Below, in pieces: positions 7,207-16,599 of a stretch of 64,000 nucleotides of DNA. Location: NCBI RefSeq assembly GCF_001941445.1, contig NZ_CP009245.1, positions 705,992 to 769,991 of the forward strand, read 5' to 3'. The stretch comes from Corynebacterium aquilae DSM 44791 (lineage in GTDB: Bacteria; Actinomycetota; Actinomycetes; Mycobacteriales; Mycobacteriaceae). The notes beneath the pieces are model-generated. The model did no database searches. It was not told the origin of the DNA and saw only the letters and a program-made list of their open reading frames with translations. Position numbers and translations under genes: made by a program. Each line of letters opens with the position of its first letter. Position 1 is the first letter of the stretch.

Positions 7207-10200
7207 CTACAGCTCGTAGTCATCCGCGTCTTCGAGGACATCCCCGTCCCACTCGTCGTAGTCTTCGCTGACCGAAGCCGAAGTAAAGACCTCGGTAGGA
7301 TCTTGAGAGACGGCGGTGGGCTGTGCGTAGGTCACTTCTGCGGCAGGTGTGCAGTCTTTCATTTCCACCACGCAGCCACGGTTGACGACAAGCTCCGTTT
7401 CCTGCAGACAGCAATCTGTGAAGTTGAGGTACGCCACATCACGCGAATTGAATCGTGCGGCAATTGCGCTGATCTTTTGGGCGATGACGAGCTGGAGCTT
7501 GCCCCACATAAAACGGGCACGATCGAAGCAGGAGCCGAGGAGCAACACAGCATCAGCCGTCACGTCCTCTGCCTCGTGTGAATCGGGTAGTGCGCCAAGG
7601 GTTGCGCCATCGAAGTTGGACTCGACTGCGACGCACTCAACGAATTGCACGTCAAGAAGTGTCCCATCGACGAAACGTGCCCTATCCAGCACACACCCCT
7701 CAAACGTCACATGACGCATATTGCAGCCTGAGAAGTCGAAATCAGTCAGGTCACAGTTGATGAAACGCACATTTTCGATCTTCCGGTTGCGGGCGTGGGC
7801 ACCTTCCAGCAGCGCACCCTTAACGACAGAGCCGGAGACGAACTCAGGCGCGGGCTGTGCCTTGGTCTCCACACTCAAATGAACAAAGGTGTCACGCAGC
7901 CAGTTACACAGCTCGACATCTTCGCCAACCCACCGCTGGGGAGGGGTTGCGATGCTGCGCGGCGACTGGGTCTTCACGCCGGTGGCCTGTTCGATGCGGT
8001 AGCTGAGCACCCCACCAATGCTGTCGGCAGAATCCCACTCGCGGACATTGACGACCTCGTCGGCAATGTCGCGGATCTGCCCACCGGCGGCACTGTTGAT
8101 AGCGAGTGCTGCGATGAGCTTTTCGCGCCCACGCTCTTCCGCATCCAGCCGCACACCGACCTCTGGCGGCAAGCGGTCGATGATGTCGTCCGCAACGGCC
8201 TCGGCAAGCGCCCTGTGCGCCTCTTCGGCAGCAAACCCATACAAGGCCTCCACACGGGTGCGTGAGACCACCTGAGCGCGCTCAGACGCGCGAATCTCGG
8301 TCGCGGTCTCGCCACCCTGAGTGTTCGCCAGTACATGGCGCAGGATGTCCATTGCATCCCGCTCGGGATCGACACCTGCCATGTGGAAGTGCGCGTCCTC
8401 GGCATCGAAGTCGAATGGGTTGTCGGTGACGCAGTAAGCGTGGTTCTCTTTCTTGCCTCGGGTCATGGCGACGTAGAGGCCCGCACGGTTCATGGAGGTG
8501 TCCACCAGGCTGCGGCAAACATCCACGGTGGCCCCCTGTGCGCGATGCACGGTCGCGGCGTAGCCCAGGTGGATGTTTTCTGCAACATAGTCGGCAGGCA
8601 GCAGCATCCGCTTTCCAGTCACAGTGTCGGCCACGTCCAGGCTGCCGTCGGCACGGGTGGCGACGATTCGGAACATTTGCCCATTGAGCACCTTGCCGAT
8701 AGCAACGCGGCGACCCTTGGAGCGGGTGAAAAACGTCTGGTTTTTCCGAGCAATGACGACATCACCAACGCTGACTTCCTGGCCACGTCCGGCAGTCACC
8801 GTTTCAGCTGAGTCTGCGGAGACCACCCCGTCAGCAATGAGCCGGTTGCGCACCATCTCGTTAAGCCGGTCAACGTCCGCGTTGGTGTTCGCGATCATCA
8901 GACTGCGGCGGCCCAAGTCCCTGTCAGTGAAGAAGTCTTCCACGATGGTTTCGAGCTGGTCTTCGCGAGTGCCGGAACTCACCCTTTTGTGCGTGAAGTA
9001 GTAGTCCAGACCGCTGTAGTCACCTTTACGCAGTTTCAGCGAAGCATCTGCCTGCTCAAGGTCGCGGCCTTTATCGAAACGCATGACGTGCGTCAGCTCC
9101 ACCGCGTTGGTCTGCCTGCAAGCGTGGCCAAAGACTCCACCAGCACCCACAGCACGAAGCTGATAGGGGTCGCCGATCATGCGCACCACAGCGCCGGTAG
9201 CTTCAGCAATTTCCACCAGTGCGGCGAGGTTCTGAGTGCTGGCCATGCCAGCCTCGTCCACAAGCAGCATGTCTCCGGGCTGAATGTCGACCGGGAGTGC
9301 TGAAACATCGCGTGCGGGCTTGTTCGGGTGACTACCCCGCCAAACGAACGTCAGCGAATCAATCGTGGTGGCTTCAACGCCGATTTCTTCACCCAAAATC
9401 GATGCGGCCTTAGCGCTCGGTGCAAGGCCGATAACTTTGCGCCCCTCGTCTTGCCAGACACGGTTGACGATCTGCATGGAGGTCGTCTTGCCAGTGCCCG
9501 CAGGACCCACGCCACAGGCAACGAACGCGCCAGAGGTCAGCAGCGAGCGAGCCATCGCCTCCTGCCCCTCGTTCAGGGACCATCCATTGGCCTCTGCATG
9601 TGCGGTCAGCGCTGCATCGACAGAGGCGTTAGCGGCAACCACGGCGGTGGGTTCATTGCACGCAGCGAGCACGCGCTGTTCAGCGTCCAGGATCTCCTGG
9701 GTGGTGTAGCGCTGAGAGCGCTTGCGGAAGTCCACGCCACGACCATCATCACCACGTAGCTTCTCCGGCAGTGTGAGTACCTCGGCAGGTGCCAGTGGCA
9801 CAGCATCGCCGAGCACCTTAGCGACCACAGCCTCCAGTGCGTTTTCGAGCGCTTGAGCGTCGGCAAAACGGTAGCCCTTGAGCAGCGTTGCAGTGGCCGT
9901 GCGGACGTGGTTTTCACCGAAGATACCCCGCTTGTCTGTCACACGCGCCAGCACCACCGCTGCGGCCTCATCGACGTCATCGTCTCCGAACATCGGACGA
10001 GTCGGTGCAGGCGCAGTGGACGCACCCTCGGCAGAGACGACAGAGCGCACTGCAGCAAGCAGCGTGTCACCCCCATCAACCTCACACACGCGCTGCTCCC
10101 AGCGAGAGCGCAGAGTGTCCAATGACTCGGCAGGTTTCTTATCGTCACGAGTGTCCAAGATGGCCTGCTGCCACAGCTTGCGCTGCACCTGCTTGTCGGG

Positions 10201-11316
10201 TTGTTTGCCGTGAGCCTCGACGTAGTCGGCAACCATCTGCTCAAAGACAGGTCGAGCAAGCTCTTTACGCGAGGAAAACAGCGCATTGAGATCTTCTGGC
10301 ACACCCGCGACTTCCCACACCGGCTCGACCGCGTCCGCACGCTCGGATGCGTAAAACTCCAGGCCTAGTTTGCGGGAGAGTTTTTCCATCACCAGCGCGT
10401 CGTAGCGAGCAGAGATTGCTTGGTGGTTGTGAAAGATCTCCTGACTGTCCAGTGACAGCCACCTACCGTCTTCTGTTTGCACCTTGTTGGAGACAAGCAC
10501 ATGCGAGTGCAAGTCGGGGTCTCCGGTGCGTGTGTCGAAGTGCGTGAACTCAGCACCAATGAGACCACGAGTCTTCACCTGCGCCACACCTTGTGCACCA
10601 ACTCTGGTGCGTGCGACTTCCTTCTCTGCCCAAGCAATCGCCTCAGCCACTGCTTCGTGGTGGCACGCGGCAATCGCGTTGGCCGTCTTTTCATCCGACA
10701 AGGCCCACAGCACACTCACCGACTTCGTCGGCGAAAACGTGAAGTCGAAGGAGCTGACAGCTTGGGTCACCTTCGACTGCTGCTGGTTCACCCAGGCGAC
10801 GACATCTTTCGCCGCAGGGGAGGTGTAGCCCGTGTCCTCACAGTAGAACGGTGTACCAACCTCAATAGCCATCTCGGACCGCTCCGCAGCGGTCGGTGTG
10901 CGCTGATTGTCACGAACGAATTTTTTCTCGGCGACACGCAGCGCGTTAAGCACCGGAATGTTGTTGGTTGCAACGGGGAATGCGCGACCGAGCTGTGCAT
11001 CACGGTAGACATGCCGAACATCCCAGATCTCAGAGGCCTCTGGGTGCAGACCCATGCCGTACAAGTTTGCCATTTGCTGCTCGTCGACAAGCGCACCGGT
11101 GACGAGCTTGTCGTGGTTGAAGCCTTTTAGCCCAGCACCGAGCCACCGTCCAGGTGGCGTGCCCTTGGCTTGGTAGTAGTTCGCCAGGGCCGTTGCTTCG
11201 CCTGCTTGGCCGTCTTCTGCATCAGCGACCATCGGGTCGGCTGCATCGTTGGTCGCGACAGAGCGAAGCAGATACTGGTACCCAGCACCTGCGTGAACAG
11301 CTCGAAGCGACATCAT
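7207..11316 (-). CDS. traA: MobF conjugative relaxase-helicase with C-terminal pentapeptide repeats (TraA/TrwC type)
   Basis: A 1369-residue protein that should nick at oriT and unwind the transferred strand. The start MMSLRAVHAGAGYQYLL matches actinobacterial relaxases. Candidate catalytic tyrosines are in NYYQAKGTPPGRW. The three-His metal motif is THFDTRTGDPDLHSHVLV near residue 255-275. A RecD-like helicase follows with GPAGTGKTT near residue 599 and LLVDEAGMAS near 688, then helicase motif VI-like YAATVHRAQG. Unusually, residues about 1165-1320 are pentapeptide repeats (VRFINCDLTDFDFSGCNMRH and similar). The protein ends in an acidic tail EDYDEWDGDVLEDADDYEL, echoed in the Fic protein at 12082-13266. 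Confidence 0.94.
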   Translation of the reverse strand: MMSLRAVHAGAGYQYLLRSVATNDAADPMVADAEDGQAGEATALANYYQAKGTPPGRWLGAGLKGFNHDKLVTGALVDEQQMANLYGMGLHPEASEIWDVRHVYRDAQLGRAFPVATNNIPVLNALRVAEKKFVRDNQRTPTAAERSEMAIEVGTPFYCEDTGYTSPAAKDVVAWVNQQQSKVTQAVSSFDFTFSPTKSVSVLWALSDEKTANAIAACHHEAVAEAIAWAEKEVARTRVGAQGVAQVKTRGLIGAEFTHFDTRTGDPDLHSHVLVSNKVQTEDGRWLSLDSQEIFHNHQAISARYDALVMEKLSRKLGLEFYASERADAVEPVWEVAGVPEDLNALFSSRKELARPVFEQMVADYVEAHGKQPDKQVQRKLWQQAILDTRDDKKPAESLDTLRSRWEQRVCEVDGGDTLLAAVRSVVSAEGASTAPAPTRPMFGDDDVDEAAAVVLARVTDKRGIFGENHVRTATATLLKGYRFADAQALENALEAVVAKVLGDAVPLAPAEVLTLPEKLRGDDGRGVDFRKRSQRYTTQEILDAEQRVLAACNEPTAVVAANASVDAALTAHAEANGWSLNEGQEAMARSLLTSGAFVACGVGPAGTGKTTSMQIVNRVWQDEGRKVIGLAPSAKAASILGEEIGVEATTIDSLTFVWRGSHPNKPARDVSALPVDIQPGDMLLVDEAGMASTQNLAALVEIAEATGAVVRMIGDPYQLRAVGAGGVFGHACRQTNAVELTHVMRFDKGRDLEQADASLKLRKGDYSGLDYYFTHKRVSSGTREDQLETIVEDFFTDRDLGRRSLMIANTNADVDRLNEMVRNRLIADGVVSADSAETVTAGRGQEVSVGDVVIARKNQTFFTRSKGRRVAIGKVLNGQMFRIVATRADGSLDVADTVTGKRMLLPADYVAENIHLGYAATVHRAQGATVDVCRSLVDTSMNRAGLYVAMTRGKKENHAYCVTDNPFDFDAEDAHFHMAGVDPERDAMDILRHVLANTQGGETATEIRASERAQVVSRTRVEALYGFAAEEAHRALAEAVADDIIDRLPPEVGVRLDAEERGREKLIAALAINSAAGGQIRDIADEVVNVREWDSADSIGGVLSYRIEQATGVKTQSPRSIATPPQRWVGEDVELCNWLRDTFVHLSVETKAQPAPEFVSGSVVKGALLEGAHARNRKIENVRFINCDLTDFDFSGCNMRHVTFEGCVLDRARFVDGTLLDVQFVECVAVESNFDGATLGALPDSHEAEDVTADAVLLLGSCFDRARFMWGKLQLVIAQKISAIAARFNSRDVAYLNFTDCCLQETELVVNRGCVVEMKDCTPAAEVTYAQPTAVSQDPTEVFTSASVSEDYDEWDGDVLEDADDYEL

Positions 11317-11437
11317 GTCGCCAACTTTACACCCCCAGAAAATCAGTCGCACTAATAGTGCCTACTGTGTATGGTCAAAACCCCCGATTTTTTCGGGGGT
11401 AGTGCGAGGGGCGCAAGCACCAGCTACAGTGAGCGAC
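11317..11437. other. Divergent intergenic region, candidate oriT/promoter
   Basis: This 121-bp gap separates the relaxase gene from a small plus-strand gene. It holds an inverted repeat 11380-11387 with 11393-11400 (ACCCCCGA / TCGGGGGT) around a T-rich loop. MobF elements often keep oriT beside the relaxase gene, so this is a candidate nick region, but no nic consensus is recognised. It must also hold both promoters. Confidence 0.35.
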
Positions 11438-11815
11438 ATGAGCACGATTTCATCGAGACACATGTCCTCTAGACAGCGCGCACGCGATGCGCTGTCCGGC
11501 ACTTTGGAAGTAGCACGCAGGCGCGAAGAGCTGCTTGCAGAAGCGCTCAGTTTGCTCGACAAGCGAGCACAACTAGAGCAGAAAATGTCCCCACTGTTAA
11601 CCGAACTGCACGGCACCGGACTGACGTATAAGTTCCTCCACGAGGCACTAGGAATCTCGGCAAAAGAGGTCAAACGAATCGCCGATCTTGCAGCCTCTGA
11701 GACGGCAGAATCAGGGGATAAGGAGGACTCCCACGCGCCAGAAAGTGGCAACGAGGGTACGGAAAACCGCGACGAAACAGCCGAGCACAACCACCACGAA
11801 GACGGCGGAATGTAG
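11438..11815 (+). CDS. Small hypothetical protein divergent from the relaxase (125 aa)
   Basis: ATG 11438 (MSTISSRHMSSRQRARDAL) is preferred over upstream in-frame codons that would start inside the relaxase promoter. Residues about 15-85 are helical, with a possible helix-turn-helix (FLHEALGISAKEVKRIADLA). The C-terminal 40 residues are acidic and His/Glu-rich. Small DNA-binding accessory proteins next to relaxases commonly help form the relaxosome, and that is the best guess from context. No family is recognised. Confidence 0.65.
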   Translation: MSTISSRHMSSRQRARDALSGTLEVARRREELLAEALSLLDKRAQLEQKMSPLLTELHGTGLTYKFLHEALGISAKEVKRIADLAASETAESGDKEDSHAPESGNEGTENRDETAEHNHHEDGGM

Positions 11816-11851
11816 CCGCCTCCAACCCACTCACACCACCCCCGCACAGCG

Positions 11852-11879
11852 CGGTGCCCGCCAAACCTGGCGGGCACCG
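11852..11879 (+). terminator. GC-rich hairpin after the 125-aa gene
   Basis: An 11-bp stem (11852-11862 with 11869-11879) lies 36 bases beyond the stop. No T tract follows, so it may work together with the stronger stem at 11937. Confidence 0.5.
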
Positions 11880-11936
11880 GGACAGCGGAAAACAGTCACA
11901 AAACGCTCCCATCGCCGCCCATGACACCCCTCATCC

Positions 11937-11969
11937 GGTGGGGCAAGACCGCAAGGGTCTTGCCCCACC
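11937..11969. terminator. Strong hairpin between convergent genes
   Basis: A perfect 14-bp stem (11937-11950 with 11956-11969) has a GCAAG loop. It stands between the plus-strand 125-aa gene and the end of the minus-strand Fic operon, and could terminate in either direction. A second imperfect stem lies at about 12033-12061. Confidence 0.7.
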
Positions 11970-12081
11970 TTCCACCGTTCTACAGGCCAAGCTCGGCACG
12001 AAAACCTAGGGCGGTGATGAGCGCAGAAAAAGCCGCCATCCCGACAAGCGGGACGGCGGCAGGGAAAGGAAAATAGGGCAG

Positions 12082-13266
12082 TTACAACTCGTAATCTTCC
12101 CCCTCACTCGCGCTTACATCATCGTCATACTCGTCGTAGTTTTCCGGCCCAACAGCATCGATGAAGGCAGGCTCCATGGCCACCTCTGCCCCGCCAGTAC
12201 GCTCAGCTTCTGCCTGCGCTAGCAGCTCCCAACCTTGCGCGTCTATGGCGTAATCCAAGTCTTCCGCAAGCTCTCGATACATGTGCACAAACGGCGCATC
12301 TTCGGCAGCATTTCGCCCGACAAGAGAGGCAACAGAGGTGAAGGAAACAACCTCTGCATCGGCAGAAGACCAGTCCAAAAACACTCCCACCGTGGCCGCC
12401 TCCTGCTCCATAAACGCACGGATTGCCCGCCCGTTTCCATCCCTAAACGGGCGGATATAGTTCAGCGTCGCGTGCATCTGCGCAAGCAACACCACCTTCT
12501 GATCTAGCTCTTCTGCGGCGAACAAATCAGCCTCAATGTCTTCGACAACACCGACCCATTCGGGCATGTCCTCGACCGGGCAGAAGGTGCTATAGCCGGT
12601 GTCGGCAAAGGGATTGGGTTTGGCTAAATCCACCTCACGAGGCTTGCCTGCCCAGTCGTAGCAGTACTTAAAAAGATGCTCGTGAGTAGCCGCCAGATTG
12701 TCCCACGCGGTCTCGAAACGGAAGCCATCGACCGGCACTTCTAACGCACGTTGGGCAACCAAGTTTGCCTCCACCGCAGCCCATGTTTTGCCGTAGATGC
12801 CGAGTTTGTTGGCCAGCTCTCCCGTGCCGGGATCGAGGTAGTTTTCCCACCGCTGCCCCATCGTCTCATCAGTGGTTGTAGAGGCTTGTGTTGGGAGAAA
12901 AGAACGCGCTTGTTCCCACAGCGGTAGCCACTCATCGAAGGCTTTGCGCAGCAGATGATAGGTGCCCAGAGAACCAAAAATGTTCGACATCTCCGGCGTG
13001 CGCCACGGGTCGTTATCGAGGTCGAAAACGACTTGTTCAGCAATCTTTCTACCCCCATCAAAGACCTCCACCCCCACACCTAAACGCTTTCCGGTCCCCT
13101 CCTCACCGGAGGGCAGCCAGCCGTCCCTCATGCGGACTTCAACGTCTGTGTACTCGGTGCCATTGACCCCTCTAACGGCACCTGCCCGGGCGGTGTGAAA
13201 CACCACGCCGGGCAGGGCAACATCAGGGGAACTGAGGCGAAAATCGTCCAGCTCCACGCGGATCAC
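12082..13266 (-). CDS. Fic-fold protein with Arg in place of the catalytic His (394 aa)
   Basis: The C-terminal two thirds match the Fic core: NLAATHEHLFKYCYDWAG, FCPVEDMPEWVG, then the active-site loop. The loop reads IRPFRDGNGR near residue 270, so the His of HPFx(D/E)GNGR is Arg; the ATP-binding residues remain. It is probably unable to AMPylate by the usual mechanism, and may be a decoy, regulator or altered transferase. The N-terminal region (about 1-130) is unrelated to known domains. The tail ENYDEYDDDVSASEGEDYEL strongly resembles the relaxase tail. Last gene of the operon, overlapping the upstream Fic gene by 4 bases. Confidence 0.88.
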   Translation of the reverse strand: MIRVELDDFRLSSPDVALPGVVFHTARAGAVRGVNGTEYTDVEVRMRDGWLPSGEEGTGKRLGVGVEVFDGGRKIAEQVVFDLDNDPWRTPEMSNIFGSLGTYHLLRKAFDEWLPLWEQARSFLPTQASTTTDETMGQRWENYLDPGTGELANKLGIYGKTWAAVEANLVAQRALEVPVDGFRFETAWDNLAATHEHLFKYCYDWAGKPREVDLAKPNPFADTGYSTFCPVEDMPEWVGVVEDIEADLFAAEELDQKVVLLAQMHATLNYIRPFRDGNGRAIRAFMEQEAATVGVFLDWSSADAEVVSFTSVASLVGRNAAEDAPFVHMYRELAEDLDYAIDAQGWELLAQAEAERTGGAEVAMEPAFIDAVGPENYDEYDDDVSASEGEDYEL

Positions 13267-15212
13267 AGCTGGTCATCCTCCTCGAAATCGATGGCCAAAT
13301 CCTCCGAATCCTCATCCCAATCCTCGTAGTCATCGACCACGTTAGACACGGCCTGCGACGGCAGTTGTACCCCTTCCACGGGCGTCCACGGAATAGGAGT
13401 TTCACGGTCAGTCTGCAGCTCAGGAATGAGCGACCAACCAGCATCGTGCGGCTCGTAATCGAGCGCTTCAGCAAGCTCGAAGTACATCGTCATGTAAGGG
13501 ATCTGGTCAACACCATTGCGTGCGGCCATCGATGCAACAGAGGCGTAGTTGAGCACTTCCTCGCTGGCTTGACTCCAATCCAGATACACTCCCGCGGCGG
13601 TCGCCTCCTGCTCCATAAATGCACGGATCGTGCGGTCGTTACCGTCGCGGAAAGGGTGGATGTAATTCAGAGTTGTGTGCATCTGTGCCAGCAGCTGAAC
13701 ACGCCCATGAAAATCCTCAGTGGTGAACAACTTCGCCTCCAACTCTTCGACCGCACCGATCCACGCGGGGAGTTCTTCAACGGGACAGAAGTCGGTTCGC
13801 CCGCTGGGTGCGAAGGGGTTGGGAACAGATAGCTCAACGTCTCGCGCTTGGCCTGCCCAGTCGTAGCAATCTTGAAAAAGATGCTCGTGGGTCGCAGCGA
13901 GATTATCCCACGCAGCCTCGTACTCGAACCCTTCTGCGGGCAGCTCAAGCGCACGCTGTGCGGCGAGATTTCCTTCGATGTATCGCCACTGTTCGCCACG
14001 CACACCGAGCTTGTTTTTTAGCTCGGTGGTGCCGTCAAAAAAATAGTCTTCATCACGCCCAATCTGTGCATCGCTGGCCTGCACCTGCTCGTCCATAGAC
14101 GCGAGAAGTTCTTGCCACGGGCGGTCGAAATTATCGACCAAGAAGTCCTTGGCATCACGGAACAGGCGCTCAGTAGCACCCTGGCCAAGGAACGTATCGA
14201 CCTCGGCGCGTTGCTCTTCGGTAAGCGCGTCTGGACGCGTGACTGCTATCTGAGAGCGTTGCTGGCCGTCGTCTAGAACGGTCAGCTGCATCTGGACCTG
14301 ACGGTCTTCAACCTCAAGGCGAAGCTCTCCAGTGACGTTGTTGAAGGTGTCCTCACCATTGACGAGATCGCCGAGCTCTGCACGGTACAGCTCAACGCGT
14401 GGCTCTTCAGAAACTAGTGGCTGCTCGGTGAAGTCACTCAAATTAACGGTGACAAAACGCATGTCCTTAGGCTGGTCGATAGGAGCAAAGTAGCCCTCTT
14501 TCCACGTCTTGTCGTTGAACCATCCGCTACTGTAGGTTCCCGTTTCCCAGTGCTTGGCACGGGAGGCCACGTACGCCTGCCATTGGTCGCGGCCAAAGGT
14601 CTCAGCTAGCCATTGGTCACCCGCCAACTCACTTGCCGCATAACTGGCGTTGGTTTCGGTGTCGACCACGCGGAAGGAAATCCCCAACTCGTCTTCGGCG
14701 AAGTTCTGGAAAACATCGTTTTCCAACAGGTATTTACCCACGCGAGCAGTCTCACGGAACCTGTCTTCGTAATCAGGGTCAGGATCAGTGGTGGGCAGCT
14801 GAGCGAAGACGTCGTTCGGGTCTTCCTCAATGGGCACGGTGTCCCACTGCAGGTTCATAATGTCCAACGATTCTGTAGGAGCGGCTGCGGAAGCACTGGC
14901 ACGATAGGCCGCAGTGTTCCATTCTCGTCCAAGATCGTGAACAAAGGCTCGCCATTGGTCACGGCCAAACGTCTCCGCGAACCAGGGGTTATCCTCACGC
15001 TCATTGGACTGATCACCTTCTCGGGTGATGGTATCCCTGCCAGAAATCAGCAGTCGTCGCCCAAAACGCGGGTTGTCGTTAACTTCGATGTCAATGGCAT
15101 AGCGCTCAGTCCGAGCCTGGAGCACGGCAACGGTGTACGCATCGTCCGTATTAGGCCGTACGACTCTCCAGTCAAGGCTGAAAGGATCGATGGGAGTTTC
15201 AGCTGCACTCAC
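13263..15212 (-). CDS. Fic-domain protein with HPFRDGNDR motif and two N-terminal repeats (649 aa)
   Basis: The Fic core lies at about residues 400-560: NLAATHEHLFQDCYDWAGQ, FCPVEELPAWIG, and the loop IHPFRDGNDR near residue 519. The catalytic His is kept, but the second Gly of GNGR is Asp, which should affect phosphate binding. The N-terminal half has two copies of a module ending W(F/L)AETFGRDQWxA(F/Y)V. A related copy occurs in the 462-residue neighbour. The C-terminal tail is acidic with DDYEDWDEDSEDL and ends FEEDDQL. Likely a nucleotidyl transferase toxin or effector; targets unknown. It overlaps both neighbours by 4 bases. Confidence 0.88.
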   Translation of the reverse strand: MSAAETPIDPFSLDWRVVRPNTDDAYTVAVLQARTERYAIDIEVNDNPRFGRRLLISGRDTITREGDQSNEREDNPWFAETFGRDQWRAFVHDLGREWNTAAYRASASAAAPTESLDIMNLQWDTVPIEEDPNDVFAQLPTTDPDPDYEDRFRETARVGKYLLENDVFQNFAEDELGISFRVVDTETNASYAASELAGDQWLAETFGRDQWQAYVASRAKHWETGTYSSGWFNDKTWKEGYFAPIDQPKDMRFVTVNLSDFTEQPLVSEEPRVELYRAELGDLVNGEDTFNNVTGELRLEVEDRQVQMQLTVLDDGQQRSQIAVTRPDALTEEQRAEVDTFLGQGATERLFRDAKDFLVDNFDRPWQELLASMDEQVQASDAQIGRDEDYFFDGTTELKNKLGVRGEQWRYIEGNLAAQRALELPAEGFEYEAAWDNLAATHEHLFQDCYDWAGQARDVELSVPNPFAPSGRTDFCPVEELPAWIGAVEELEAKLFTTEDFHGRVQLLAQMHTTLNYIHPFRDGNDRTIRAFMEQEATAAGVYLDWSQASEEVLNYASVASMAARNGVDQIPYMTMYFELAEALDYEPHDAGWSLIPELQTDRETPIPWTPVEGVQLPSQAVSNVVDDYEDWDEDSEDLAIDFEEDDQL

Positions 15213-16597
15213 AGGGCTTCCTCCTCCTGAGCGTCTTCTGTCGCATCGTCGACATCGCTGTCGATGTCGCTGTCGACGGCTTCATTAGACGGGAGTGTTG
15301 CGACAGACGCAGTGGCGGCACTGCCGGGGCTTTCTGTCTGTGTCTCCGGGGTCTCAAAGTCTGCGGGAGACCAATCCGTCAGCATTGGCGCGTCCTCGTC
15401 GATGACGAGAACTTCCTTGTATTCGGTGTCTTCGGCGTTGATGTCGTCACCGAAGTCGAGGCTTCCGGGAGCAGCATTTGCGGATGCTGGGGTGTGGAAC
15501 TCGTGGCCACGAGCACGCACGAACGCCTCCCACTTTTCACGGCCAAACACATCTGCCAGCCACGGATCAGCCTCATCCTCGGTGCTGGTCGCGACATAGC
15601 CAGTTGTGGTGTCGAAAACCATGAGAGACACGCCGTTCTCAAAGGTAGACCAGTCAGTTTCTGCAACGGTCTGGAAGACAAACGGGGCGGCGTAAGCTAC
15701 CTCTGCCTGCGGTGCGGTGTACTGGTCAAACTCCGGGAAAGGCACGTCACGCCACACAAGGCTGTCAAGGTCGATATCGATGTGCAGGGGTGGTGCAAGC
15801 CGCGCACTGTCGGCGTTGATCTCCTCATACGTCCGAATCTGCCTCCACTCGATGTCCGTCACGGCCCGTGCGGTGGCTTCCTCGATGCGACTGTCCTCAG
15901 GCTCAAGCGTGTGGAAACGCCTGTATGCGTCCAGCATCGGCTGCGGGTCAAACGTTTCTGCACGCAGGATCTTTTGCTCGGCTGCCTGCATGGCCCGTGC
16001 CTTGTGGACATCCTCAGCGTAGGAACGCCCCGAGTAATCACTGCGTACGTTCACCTCGTGGCGCTCAGCGATAACGGTCATAGTGTCCTCGACCGCTACG
16101 CGCGACCACAGAGAGAACGGGTGAACCTCTGTCAGCATCGCGTGCAGGCGTGCGACCATATCCCTGCGGTCTGAGGCAGTGACCTCATCCCACGGGAAGC
16201 TCTCGTACACCTTGTCGATGCGCTCCATCGCACGCTCAATACGCTCCGGCGGCATCAAACGGCGCTCGCGACCATCACCTAGGGCAATGAGTACATCATC
16301 AGTACGCCAGCCCTGCTGGGGCACATTATTTGTGTTCATCATGTACGGAAGCTGCGCTTGGTAGACGGCTTTCAGCTCGTCGCTCAACTTGGCGTGACCA
16401 TAGCCCCCCTCGGGAACTTCGTAGTACCACTCATGGATGTAACCGCCAGAGATGGTCTCGCGGTTATTTGTGTAGGTCATTGAGTCGTGGGCTACGAAAT
16501 TTCCACGGTTTTGCTGCCTCAGGATCTCCTCGTAGACCGGAGAGATTTCATCACCAGGGTAGGGGCCGTCCGGGTAGTAATCGTCGTCGTAGGCCAT
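15209..16597 (-). CDS. Degenerate Fic-like protein (462 aa)
   Basis: Residues about 110-190 look like a diverged Fic core: RRDMVARLHAMLTEVHPFSLW, continuing SRVAVEDTMTVIAERHEV. The loop HPFSLWSR keeps His, Pro, Phe and the final Arg but lacks GNG. Around residues 345-372 there is one copy of the WLADVFGREKWEAFV module also found twice in the downstream Fic protein. The end is acidic (DVDDATEDAQEEEAL). It may be an inactive partner or a different enzyme on a Fic scaffold. It starts 2 bases after the VbhA-like gene stop, and its stop overlaps the next start (ATGA type). Confidence 0.75.
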   Translation of the reverse strand: MAYDDDYYPDGPYPGDEISPVYEEILRQQNRGNFVAHDSMTYTNNRETISGGYIHEWYYEVPEGGYGHAKLSDELKAVYQAQLPYMMNTNNVPQQGWRTDDVLIALGDGRERRLMPPERIERAMERIDKVYESFPWDEVTASDRRDMVARLHAMLTEVHPFSLWSRVAVEDTMTVIAERHEVNVRSDYSGRSYAEDVHKARAMQAAEQKILRAETFDPQPMLDAYRRFHTLEPEDSRIEEATARAVTDIEWRQIRTYEEINADSARLAPPLHIDIDLDSLVWRDVPFPEFDQYTAPQAEVAYAAPFVFQTVAETDWSTFENGVSLMVFDTTTGYVATSTEDEADPWLADVFGREKWEAFVRARGHEFHTPASANAAPGSLDFGDDINAEDTEYKEVLVIDEDAPMLTDWSPADFETPETQTESPGSAATASVATLPSNEAVDSDIDSDVDDATEDAQEEEAL

Positions 16598-16599
16598 GA

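Noticed and set aside
15241..15300. Possible further octamer array in the linker of the 462-aa protein
   Set aside because: The repeats there are TGTCGATGTCGC-type Asp/Val codon runs and do not fit the octamer consensus or phase.
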